From an uncultured Lachnospiraceae bacterium (GTDB lineage: Bacteria; Bacillota; Clostridia; Lachnospirales; Lachnospiraceae), in assembly GCA_948470335.1 (NCBI GenBank), contig CAOKOL010000002.1:62001-126000 (forward strand): a DNA stretch of 64,000 nt, given 5' to 3'. The notes under the pieces were generated by a model, which ran no database searches, was not told the origin of the DNA, and saw only the letters and a list, made by a program, of their open reading frames with translations. The position numbers were made by a program, and so were the translations under genes. Of the stretch, positions 46,838 to 54,200 are shown in pieces; positions within the stretch are counted from its first letter, which is position 1; each line of letters starts with the position of its first letter.

Positions 46838-47456
46838 TCATTCCCCGTGCGTAATACTGTGAAACAGCGACGTATCCGTATGGGGCAAAAAGCAGCTTTC
46901 GATAAACTCATCCATATAGCCCGGCACGGTACTCAGTTCCAGATATGTCATATTCCGGCTCAACTCATAGGTTTTCTTCTCCGCAGGTGTGGAATACAGA
47001 ATAGCGTAAGCCCCTGACAGGGAAGAATTTCCAATGTACTGATATTTTTCTATGGGAATATCCGGGAATATCAAAGTCCAGTGAAACCATCATGGTTCGG
47101 ATCGCGGAGAAAATCGCGCCCTTCGCCCTGATAAAACTGTCAATATCCACTTCTGTGATCACGATGTCCTTTACGCCGGCCGATTTTTCCTGAAATGCCA
47201 GAACATAGCTCCCCACGCCGTTTTCGTCATGGCAGATACGTCTTCCTTTTTTCCGGAATTTTCCTCTGGCGTCAATAATCTCCGTACGGAACAGTTCACT
47301 GATCACATCTATAATGCCGGAACCGCAAAGGCCCACCGGCTTCTGCCCTTTTTCGCCTACTACCTGATACTCCGGTTCCAGCGTGTCCGCATCTATTCTG
47401 CATGTCTCAATTGCCCCGTCTGTCGAATCATACCACTCCGTTGGAGCACACAGCGG
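46838..47456 (-). pseudogene. Remnant of a RACo-type corrinoid-activating ATPase (DUF4445/ASKHA)
   Basis: Two frames together cover the C-terminal domain of a RACo-like protein, which reactivates corrinoid proteins by ATP-driven reduction. The first, about 47456 to 47060, reads GAIETCRIDADTLE, VGLCGSGIIDVISELFRTEII and VDIDSFIRAKGAIFSAIRTM. The second, 47074 to 46838, reads FPDIPIEKYQYIGNSSLSGAYAIL and YLELSTVPGYMDEFIESCFLPH. The AGGFG...IGL stretch that should join them is missing, and the frame changes where GATATTCCC occurs twice in a row. The N-terminal half is also gone; the upstream sequence turns AT-rich at about 47460. Confidence 0.85.
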
Positions 47457-47486
47457 AAAAGTTTAAAGTTAATTTCATTTTAGGCA

Positions 47487-47515
47487 TTGCTTTTCAATTT
47501 GTTTTAATATATAAT
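47487..47515 (+). promoter_or_regulatory. Promoter of the AT-rich MATE cassette
   Basis: TTGCTT (47487-47492), 17 bp spacer, perfect TATAAT (47510-47515). Predicted start near 47522, giving a leader of about 115 nt. Confidence 0.72.
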
Positions 47516-47563
47516 ATCGTATTGGAAATAACGTTGCTTTTTGCCACCAGGTAAAGAGATTAT

Positions 47564-47617
47564 GCGTCAGACTTTCTATCATTAGGTCATAGAAGATAGA
47601 AAGTTCTGACGCTTTTT
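47564..47617 (+). terminator. Terminator/attenuator hairpin in the MATE leader
   Basis: Stem GCGTCAGACTTTCTATC (47564-47580) against GATAGAAAGTTCTGACGC (47595-47612), with one bulged base, followed by TTTTT. It ends only about 20 nt before the MATE start codon and lies downstream of a good promoter, so it looks like a transcription attenuator rather than the end of an upstream gene. Confidence 0.75.
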
Positions 47618-47636
47618 ATACTTTAGGGAGATGTTT

Positions 47637-48956
47637 ATGGAAACAAAAACATTATTAAAAGAATTTTTTCAATATGTGACATTAAATATTTGCGGCATGA
47701 TTGGTTTATCATGTTACATACTTGCGGATACCTTTTTTATTTCAAATGGTTTGGGTGCAAATGGTCTGACCGCACTCAATTTAGCGATTCCGATATATAG
47801 TTTTGTTCATGGAAGCGGTCTGATGTTTGGAATGGGAGGTGCAACAAAATATTCCATTTACAGAGGACAAAAAGAATACAAAAATGCAGATAAGTCCTTT
47901 TCAAACACGATTTATATAATGTTTGCATTGGCTGTCATCTTTATGCTGACAGGTATCTTCTTTTCTGAAAAACTGACAAAAATTTTAGGTGCTGATATAA
48001 ATGTCTATCATATGACAAAAACCTATTTACAGGTTATTTTACTTTTTGCTCCGGCATTTATGGCAAATGATACACTGATTTGCTTTGTAAGAAATGACGG
48101 AAACCCTAAATTGTCTATGATTGGTATGCTGACGGGAAGTTTCTCAAATATTATTTTAGATTATATTTTTATTTTTCCTCTTAATATGGGAATATTGGGT
48201 GCAGTATTGGCAACAGGATTAGCACCTGTTATTAGTCTGATTGTTTTATCTAAGCATTGGATTACAAAACAAAACCAGTTTCATTTATTGCGAATAAAGC
48301 CCTCCTTTATATTGACAGGTAATATCATTTCTTTAGGTATTCCGTCTTTCATCACAGAAATGGCTTCGGGAATTGTGATGATCGTTTTTAATATGATTAT
48401 TCTGTACTTACAGGGGAATATCGGTGTAGCGGCTTATGGTGTAGTTGCAAATTTATCACTTGTGGTTATTTCAATTTATACTGGGATAGCACAGGGCACA
48501 CAGCCAATTTTAAGCAGGGCATACGGATATGGAGATTATAAAAGTCAGAAACAAATATTGAAATATGCCTTAAAGACTATGTTGGTCATATCATTTGGTA
48601 TTTATCTGTTTTTTTTACTTACAGCTAATGCAATAGTAAACATATTTAACAATGAGCAAAATATACGGTTACAGGAAATTGCGGCAACAGGATTAAAATT
48701 ATATTTTGCTGCTATTCCATTTGTTGGGTTTAATATTATTATATCCGCATATTTTACGTCAACAGAAAAAGCCCTGCCCGCACAGATTATTTCATTGTCA
48801 AGAGGATTTTTAATGATAATCCCTATGGCATTTTTCCTATCTTTTCTATTAAAAATGACAGGTGTATGGCTTTCTTTTCCAGTTACGGAATGTTTTGTCA
48901 CTTTAGCGGGCATTTCATTATATATTAAATCAGAAAGAGGTAAGAAAAATGTTTAG
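47637..48956 (+). CDS. MATE family efflux pump (acquired, AT-rich)
   Basis: A 439-residue MATE protein: LNICGMIGLSCYILADTFFI at the N-terminus and the second-half counterpart GIPSFITEMASGIVMIVFNM; about twelve hydrophobic segments. Its composition is far more AT-rich than flanking genes (line 47641-47700 has 12 G or C in 60), pointing to transfer. The ATG at 47637 has AGGGAG 6 nt upstream; the ATG at 47631 is too close to that site. The last 8 bp overlap the next gene. Expression is probably set by the leader attenuator. Confidence 0.9.
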   Translation: METKTLLKEFFQYVTLNICGMIGLSCYILADTFFISNGLGANGLTALNLAIPIYSFVHGSGLMFGMGGATKYSIYRGQKEYKNADKSFSNTIYIMFALAVIFMLTGIFFSEKLTKILGADINVYHMTKTYLQVILLFAPAFMANDTLICFVRNDGNPKLSMIGMLTGSFSNIILDYIFIFPLNMGILGAVLATGLAPVISLIVLSKHWITKQNQFHLLRIKPSFILTGNIISLGIPSFITEMASGIVMIVFNMIILYLQGNIGVAAYGVVANLSLVVISIYTGIAQGTQPILSRAYGYGDYKSQKQILKYALKTMLVISFGIYLFFLLTANAIVNIFNNEQNIRLQEIAATGLKLYFAAIPFVGFNIIISAYFTSTEKALPAQIISLSRGFLMIIPMAFFLSFLLKMTGVWLSFPVTECFVTLAGISLYIKSERGKKNV

Positions 48957-49554
48957 GAAAATGCGCAGAAAAAAACAAATGTTATCCGAAAAAGAATGTA
49001 TTAAAATCTTAGAAAAAGGAACAGCCGGTGTATTAGCTTTATTAGGAGATGATGATTATCCGTATGCAGTTCCAATCAGTTATGTATATCACAATTCTAA
49101 GTTATTTTTTCACGGCGCGAAAAGCGGGCATAAAATAGATGCAATCAAAAAATGCCGTAAAGCCTCTTTTTGCGTAATCGACCAAGATGATATAATGCCT
49201 AAGGAATATACAACTTATTTCCGAAGTGTAATTGCCTTTGGAAAAGTTCATATTATGGAAGATGAAAAAGAAATGAAAAATGCAATAAAACTGCTGGCGG
49301 TAAAATATGATCCAAATGATACGGAGACAAATCGAAATACCGCAATTAACAGAGAATGGAAGCCTTTGTGCATGATAGAATTAGACATTGAACATTTATC
49401 TGGGAAAGAAGCGATAGAACTAACCAAAACAATAGATTACATATTCTGTTTTACAAGAATAAAATATCTTGCAGCATTTATAGGGAAAAACGGTAAAATC
49501 TGCCGGTTCCCCCACTTTACACAGCGGTCATTTCATGTTAGACTACTATCGTGA
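48949..49554 (+). CDS. Pyridoxamine 5'-phosphate oxidase family (NimA-like) flavoprotein, C-terminus altered
   Basis: A split-barrel flavin-binding protein of 201 residues. MLSEKECIKILEKGTAGVLAL, YPYAVPISYVYHNSKLFFHGA and GHKIDAIKKCRKASFCV are typical of the PNPOx-like family that includes NimA nitroreductases. The family normally ends shortly after the EHLSGKEAIELTK segment (about residue 155); here about 40 further residues run into the rnpB promoter and first bases of rnpB. The native stop has probably been lost at the island junction. AT-rich like the MATE gene, which it overlaps. Confidence 0.82.
   Translation: MFRKMRRKKQMLSEKECIKILEKGTAGVLALLGDDDYPYAVPISYVYHNSKLFFHGAKSGHKIDAIKKCRKASFCVIDQDDIMPKEYTTYFRSVIAFGKVHIMEDEKEMKNAIKLLAVKYDPNDTETNRNTAINREWKPLCMIELDIEHLSGKEAIELTKTIDYIFCFTRIKYLAAFIGKNGKICRFPHFTQRSFHVRLLS
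49516..49544 (+). promoter_or_regulatory. Promoter of rnpB
   Basis: TTTACA (49516-49521), 17 bp spacer, TAGACT (49539-49544); start expected at about 49551. It lies inside the extended 3' end of the flavoprotein frame. Confidence 0.75.
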
Positions 49555-49886
49555 GTAAGACAAATGGTCGCAGGGGATTTGATCCCGTGAGGAAAGTCCG
49601 GGCTTCACAGGGCAGGATGCCGGATAACGTCCGGTGGAGGCGACTCCAAGGCCAGTGCAACAGAAATGTACCGCCGTCCGTTCCGGACGGTAAGGTTGGA
49701 AGGGCAGTGTAAGAGACTACCGCCCGGCCGGTAACGGCCGGGGCACATGTAAACCCCATCCGAAGCAAGGCTAACAGAAAGCATAAGGCGGCCCGTCTGC
49801 TTTCGGGTAAGCCGCTGGAGCCTGCCGGCAACGGCAGGCCTAGACAGATGACCATTCGCGACAGAACCCGGCTTATCGTCTTGCTC
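49553..49886 (+). ncRNA. rnpB: RNase P RNA
   Basis: Catalytic RNA of RNase P, which matures tRNA 5' ends. The diagnostic conserved region GAGGAAAGTCCGGGC occurs at about 49599-49613 and its partner CAGAACCCGGCTTATC at about 49862-49877. The ends pair as helix P1: GAGTAAGAC (49553-49561) with GTCTTGCTC (49878-49886). Other conserved blocks include AGGGCAGGATGCCGGATAACG and CCCCATCCGAAGCAAGG. A strong terminator follows immediately. Confidence 0.97.
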
Positions 49887-49890
49887 ATAC

Positions 49891-49935
49891 AAAAAAGTCT
49901 GCCGCAGAAATTCGATTCTGCGTGCAGACTTTTTT
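49891..49935 (+). terminator. Terminator of rnpB
   Basis: Stem AAAAAAGTCTGC-GCAGAA / TTCTGC-GCAGACTTTTTT with a short loop; long T-run on the plus strand, 5 nt after the end of rnpB. Confidence 0.92.
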
Positions 49936-50025
49936 GTAAACGTTAAATATCTGATCCGGCAATGCAAAACTTCCGCCCTGGCAAACCGTTCCTGTATCAT
50001 GTCAGCACGCCGGATTTTCAGTCTT

Positions 50026-50436
50026 TTATGACGAAACGCCCATCTGTGCTTCCACCAGCCTGATCAGCGCCTTATCCGCCGGAAGCCATTCCACATCATT
50101 CAGTTGGGACTTTGCAAGCCACTTTGCATCTTCCGCCTCATTCAGTACAATTTCCCCGCCTGTGATCTCACACCAGAAACAGTCCATAGATAAATGAAAT
50201 GCCGGATAGTCATATTCTACCGTATCGACCAGACCGCCCACGAAAATGTCAATACACAGTTCTTCCTTTATTTCCCTTTTCAGCGCCTGCTTTGGCGTTT
50301 CGCCTTTCTCGACTTTGCCGCCGGGAAATTCCCAGAAGCCTTTCCATTCGCCGTAACCTCTTGCGGTGGAATAAATTTTTGTTTTTTTCGCTATGGAATC
50401 ACAGATTACCGCAGCGGTGACTTTTATTGTTTTCAT
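50026..50436 (-). CDS. NUDIX hydrolase, MutT type
   Basis: A 136-residue NUDIX protein. The Nudix box runs through GGKVEKGETPKQALKREIKEEL (strict G-x5-E-x7-REUxEE). The preceding WKGFWEFPGGK is typical of MutT/CTP pyrophosphohydrolase-like enzymes that clean oxidised or unwanted nucleotides. The start at 50436 has GGGAG 7 nt upstream. Normal base composition; it marks the left border of the AT-rich reverse transcriptase insertion. Confidence 0.92.
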   Translation of the reverse strand: MKTIKVTAAVICDSIAKKTKIYSTARGYGEWKGFWEFPGGKVEKGETPKQALKREIKEELCIDIFVGGLVDTVEYDYPAFHLSMDCFWCEITGGEIVLNEAEDAKWLAKSQLNDVEWLPADKALIRLVEAQMGVSS

Positions 50437-50582
50437 CTTTATACTCCCGCCCATAATAATCAGAGGAATCATACATCTGCTCTGTTTCAAAATGTAACTC
50501 AACCAACAAACCGAATTATGATAACTGCCATACAGGGTGCAAAGTAAAAACAGACTATCAACAAATCATTTGACAGCCCGTT

Positions 50583-51857
50583 TTACTTCTTTTCCCCACT
50601 TTTTATCGCATTGGCAATTTTTCGCTTATGATGCTTAATCAGCGCATCAGCTTCTCTATCATTGAGTTTCAATATACCTTTTGCCCTTTTTGCATAATCA
50701 ATAAATGTTCGATGCTCACCACCACCGGAATAAATATCATATAATTTTCGAGCCGAAATATGCTTTCCCTTTGGAGATTGCCAATGGTTACGACCTATGG
50801 TCTGCGCTTTTCTCCGCATACGATAATAATATTTTGTAATTGATTTCGGACGAAGTTTTACATTGCTGCCATCAAAGACAAATCCCAGGTAATCTATAGC
50901 GGATAATTGATTGGATGGATAGTTAACAATAGAACCTCTGTCGTAAATATATGCTGCCGTTTTTTCTTTTTGTAAATCCAGTCCTTTCGTTTTGTTAACT
51001 TGTGAAAAAATCCAATTCTCATGCTCTTGTATATCTTGTTCGTTTTTATAAGGTAGGACAACTAAAAAATCGTCTGAATAACGCATATATGTACCACTGT
51101 GCCCAAGAACATAATCACTGACTGCCTTATCAAATTGAAGCATATATATGTTTGAAAGTATCGCGCTAATTGGTGAACCTTGTGGTATACCTTTTAAGGA
51201 ATTGTTTTTGACTATACTTGTTTTGTATTTTTTGAACTGGAATTTACTAAGGATAACTTCCTGCTTATTTAGTTTTGTACGTATTCCACGTTCAGTTATC
51301 CTATGCCCGCTCTGTTCTACAAGAAGTTTCCAATCCCAACTTGCAAAACGGGTGATGTTTTTGAATACTGCATAATAATCTTGTGGAAGCTTTTTGACAT
51401 CCAAAAGATTACATATCATTTCCTTGAGATATTGATGGTCCAGTCTATCAAAAAAATCGGTAAAATCTCCAACAATCACGATACATTGGCCTTCATTCCT
51501 AATTCTATCAAAAGCCGCTTTTGCAAAGTCAATATTATTTTTACCCAAATTATCTCTATAAGCAATCGCTACACTGTCAATAACCGTATTTTTGATCCGT
51601 TTATTGTATGCCTGGTTAAGCAAGAAAGCATAACGCTGATAAACACAACGGTCTAAATGTGAGCAATAATATAATTGCCTAGGTTTTTTAGCTCCTTTTT
51701 TACCATATCTGGAGTTCTTCTTTTCAAAATGTATAAAAGGATAAAAACTATGAACAGCGACCTTTTCTCTATCCATTACATACTGACGTATGCTAGGCAT
51801 GGCTAAAGAAACCCGTTTATCAAAATGTGCATAAAATTTTTCGTCATTATGAGCCAA
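50583..51857 (-). CDS. Stand-alone reverse transcriptase, probable DRT (defence-associated) type
   Basis: A 424-residue RNA-directed DNA polymerase. Motif A is VGDFTDFFDRLDH (catalytic Asp near 131), motif B GIPQGSPISAILSNIYM (223-239), motif C YMRYSDDFLVV (YSDD at 260-263), with a thumb-like helical C-terminus. There is no maturase, endonuclease or integrase domain, so it is not a group II intron enzyme. The GIPQGS and Y-S-D-D forms and the lack of retron-type msr/msd favour an 'unknown group'/DRT enzyme. It is AT-rich (19 G or C in 51481-51540) and flanked by core genes. The TTG start is provisional: the frame is open to 51959 and encodes a Cys-rich segment (TCSECSCESFC) but has no ATG, GTG or TTG. 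Confidence 0.9.
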   Translation of the reverse strand: MAHNDEKFYAHFDKRVSLAMPSIRQYVMDREKVAVHSFYPFIHFEKKNSRYGKKGAKKPRQLYYCSHLDRCVYQRYAFLLNQAYNKRIKNTVIDSVAIAYRDNLGKNNIDFAKAAFDRIRNEGQCIVIVGDFTDFFDRLDHQYLKEMICNLLDVKKLPQDYYAVFKNITRFASWDWKLLVEQSGHRITERGIRTKLNKQEVILSKFQFKKYKTSIVKNNSLKGIPQGSPISAILSNIYMLQFDKAVSDYVLGHSGTYMRYSDDFLVVLPYKNEQDIQEHENWIFSQVNKTKGLDLQKEKTAAYIYDRGSIVNYPSNQLSAIDYLGFVFDGSNVKLRPKSITKYYYRMRRKAQTIGRNHWQSPKGKHISARKLYDIYSGGGEHRTFIDYAKRAKGILKLNDREADALIKHHKRKIANAIKSGEKK

Positions 51858-52075
51858 TACAAAATCAACCCATGCTTTGCAAAATGATTCACAGCTACAT
51901 TCTGAGCATGTTTTTTGACTATCGCATTGATTGTATTCTTTTTGTCTATTCGTAAGCGTTCACCCCTTAAAATGCATCATGCCTGCTAACATGGGGGACA
52001 ACATCCCTAAATTAGCAGGCAGGTACATGAACGTTATTGTCCTGTGTGCATTATGCATCTGATAGACTTCCATAG

Positions 52076-52181
52076 TATAATACCGGAAAGGAGTATTCTC
52101 ATGTTCATCGTACCTAACCAAGAATTATTGATTCTATGTGTAACGTTACTCATAGAAACAATAATTCGGTCAGACTTGACA
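52076..52181 (+). promoter_or_regulatory. Split promoter elements on the cDNA strand (-10 at left, -35 at right)
   Basis: A perfect -10 TATAAT is at 52076-52081, followed by AAAGGAG (52087-52093) and ATG (52101). No suitable -35 lies in front of it in the genome (the hexamer at 17 bp is ATGCAT). A perfect TTGACA lies instead at 52176-52181. In a tandem concatemer with a 123 nt period the two would be 17 bp apart and form a consensus promoter. Confidence 0.55.
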
Positions 52182-52226
52182 GAAATGCTCCGCCCTTACC
52201 GCCTAAAGCGTAAGGTAGCTACATAA
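52101..52226 (+). CDS. Candidate neo-like concatemer ORF (antisense to the RT leader)
   Basis: In the genome this frame encodes 41 residues, starting MFIVPNQELLILCVTLLIET and ending in a basic RPYRLKRKVAT tail. AAAGGAG lies 7 nt before the ATG. The same frame is open from 52011 to 52223, and its stop TAA (52224-52226) sits inside the -10 box of the opposite leader promoter, that is, outside the transcribed RNA. A cDNA copy would therefore lack the stop. As a genomic gene it would be a small hydrophobic, toxin-like peptide with an overlapping antisense RNA (type I toxin-antitoxin look), which is the main alternative. Confidence 0.5.
   Translation: MFIVPNQELLILCVTLLIETIIRSDLTEMLRPYRLKRKVAT
52122..52167. 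repeat. 46 bp near-perfect palindrome inside the RT leader
   Basis: Arms of 23 bp pair at 21 positions: GAATTATTG-x-TTCTATG-x-GTAAC against GTTAC-x-CATAGAA-x-CAATAATTC, with two single mismatches. The centre GTAACGTTAC is itself a palindrome, so it has essentially no loop. Confidence 0.9.
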
Positions 52227-52251
52227 TAGCATGGTTATCATAAAAAGTCAA
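52223..52251 (-). promoter_or_regulatory. Promoter of the RT leader
   Basis: Minus strand TTGACT (52246-52251), 17 bp spacer, TATTAT (52223-52228). Predicted start at about 52216. Confidence 0.8.
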
Positions 52252-52320
52252 ATTTTTTTGATCCATCACGGTTTTTCGTTGATTTTCTATCTATGACTTA
52301 GAAAAACGAACCCCCGCTCC

Positions 52321-53976
52321 CTACACATTAAAACAGCTCCCCCCGATAAACTCCCGAAGCAGCGAAGTATTCGGAATCATATCCGTCCCAATCGCCAGGA
52401 AATACTGCAAAAACTTCAAAAGCCGCTTCGCCTCAATGTATTCCGGCGCGTCCTTCGGCACGCTGAATAACAGCGGCTCCACATAGGGCTTTAACACCGC
52501 CAGCTCATAGATCAGCGCGGAGTTAAACACCACGTCCGCATCCTCCTGATAAGGGAAGATATTGCTGTCCTCTCCTCTGCGCACGGAAGGCCAGCGGGCG
52601 ATGGTATCCTGGGCGTTGCTGCCTCTGGTACGGGCGTCCCGCACCATACGGCGGATCAGACGGCCGTCGGTGGTGGGAATCCGGTTGTGCTCGTCGATAT
52701 TCAACTGATTCAGGGCGCTGACGTAAATCTTAAACTTGCTCTCCTTGGGCAATGCATAGGACATGGCGTCATTCAGGGCGTGAATCCCTTCGATTACCAG
52801 AATATCTTCTTCTCCAAGCTGCAAAAAGTCGCCTTTGTATTCCCGTTTTCCCTCTCTGAAATTGAAAGCGGGAATTTCTACCCGTTCTCCGGCCAGCAGC
52901 GCCGTCATATCCCGGTTAAAAGCTTCCAGATCAATGCTGTGCAGATTTTCAAAGTCATAATCGCCGTTTTCATCCCTGGGCGTAAATTCCCGGTCTACGA
53001 AATAATTGTCCACCGCTATGGGATGGGGCTTTAACCCGTGGGCTTTCAACTGCACCGAAAGCCGGTGGGAAGTGCTGGTTTTTCCCGATGAGGACGGCCC
53101 GGCCAGCATCACGAACTTACAGTCCTCCCTGGACTTGATAATCGTGGAGATCTCCGCCAGCTTCCGCTCCTGCAGCGCCTCCTGGACCAAAATCAGTTCA
53201 TTGGTCTTTCCCTGCACAATCATATCGTTCAGCTCGCCCACCGTCTCCACGTCCAGACAGGTTTTCCACCGGGCAGCTTCCAGCAGCGCGCCGAACACCT
53301 TAGGCGCAGGCACAAATTCGGCCACCTTTTTCGGATTCTTTTTATCCGGAAGCAAAAGAACCAGCCCTTCCCCGTACAGCTTTAAATCAAACCATTTCAG
53401 ATAACCGCTGCTTGGCACCATATATCCGTAGAAATAATCGTCAAAGTCTCCCATCTGGTAAATATTTACCTGAGAAGAATTCCGATAGCGGAACAGCTTT
53501 GCTTTTTCCGGCATTCCATAGTGCTCAAAAAGCCTGACCGCGCTGTCCGTATTCACGGAACGTTTTACCACCGGCACATCATCTTTCACCACCTGTTCCA
53601 TAAAGGCTTTTACTTCCTGTAAAAACGCCTCATCCAGAGTGATATCCCCTTTAATCTCGATATAGCACCCTCTGGTAACGGAAAAATTCACCATAACCTT
53701 TTCGATTTTTTCCTGTCCGGCCACACCGTAAACCGCTTTTAAAAACAGCAGGATGGCACCCCGCTCATAAACCTGCTGCCCCGTGGTCTCCGCCGCCGTG
53801 ACAAACTCCAGTCTGGCGTCCTTATGTACCTCCTTAAACAGCTCCATCAGCTTTCCGTTCTCTTTTACCAGCAGAATGTCATTCTCATACCGGTCCTGGA
53901 AATCCGCCGCCACCTGCAAAAAAGGGGTTCCGGCTTCGTATTCTCTTCGTTCTTCTCCTACCGTGATAAATGGCAT
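52321..53976 (-). CDS. Nucleoside (uridine-type) kinase with TGS-like N-terminus
   Basis: A 551-residue protein: an N-terminal TGS-like/threonyl-tRNA-synthetase-like region (to about 190), a linker, and a C-terminal phosphoribulokinase/uridine kinase domain. The P-loop is AGPSSSGKTSTSH (about 295-305), with VIEGIHALND as the Walker B region and RRMVRDARTRGSNAQ as the lid. Clostridial proteins of this build are called nucleoside kinase; the exact substrate is inferred. GGAGG precedes the ATG. It marks the right border of the RT insertion. Confidence 0.88.
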   Translation of the reverse strand: MPFITVGEERREYEAGTPFLQVAADFQDRYENDILLVKENGKLMELFKEVHKDARLEFVTAAETTGQQVYERGAILLFLKAVYGVAGQEKIEKVMVNFSVTRGCYIEIKGDITLDEAFLQEVKAFMEQVVKDDVPVVKRSVNTDSAVRLFEHYGMPEKAKLFRYRNSSQVNIYQMGDFDDYFYGYMVPSSGYLKWFDLKLYGEGLVLLLPDKKNPKKVAEFVPAPKVFGALLEAARWKTCLDVETVGELNDMIVQGKTNELILVQEALQERKLAEISTIIKSREDCKFVMLAGPSSSGKTSTSHRLSVQLKAHGLKPHPIAVDNYFVDREFTPRDENGDYDFENLHSIDLEAFNRDMTALLAGERVEIPAFNFREGKREYKGDFLQLGEEDILVIEGIHALNDAMSYALPKESKFKIYVSALNQLNIDEHNRIPTTDGRLIRRMVRDARTRGSNAQDTIARWPSVRRGEDSNIFPYQEDADVVFNSALIYELAVLKPYVEPLLFSVPKDAPEYIEAKRLLKFLQYFLAIGTDMIPNTSLLREFIGGSCFNV

Positions 53977-54200
53977 AATATTCCTCCTGATCTGTTAGAT
54001 AGAATATATTTAACCCCATTATACTGTAAAATATTCATTAAAACAAGAAGATCGGATAAAAAATCCGACAATACATACTATTTACATGTTTTGCCGGACA
54101 GCTTGTCATCTGCAGCGGGCAGCCGCTTATTTAATCCGGTCCGCTTCAATGGCCATATGATATGCAGTTTCGCACTCCTGTTCCCTGTGTAAACAATCAC

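Larger units (their letters stand above)
51963..52216 (-). ncRNA. Structured leader / candidate template ncRNA of the reverse transcriptase
   Basis: From the predicted start at about 52216 the minus-strand transcript runs about 250 nt before the RT frame. It folds into several stems that can be read directly: CCUUAC..GUAAGG at 52194-52215; a 46 nt near-perfect hairpin at 52122-52167; and GCCUGCUAA..UUAGCAGGC at 51981-52020. There is no convincing sense coding. The arrangement (promoter, structured RNA, RT on the same strand) is that of DRT2-type systems, in which the RNA is the template for rolling-circle-like cDNA synthesis. Ends are approximate. Confidence 0.6.

Noticed and set aside
50583..51857. 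RT as a group II intron maturase or a retron
   Set aside because: No maturase or endonuclease domain, no intron boundaries or domain V-like hairpin around it, no msr/msd-like pair of inverted repeats with a branching guanosine, and motif B is GIPQGSPIS rather than a retron- or DGR-type sequence.
50583..52251. Diversity-generating retroelement
   Set aside because: I found no template/variable repeat pair and no target protein with a C-type lectin-like end near the RT.
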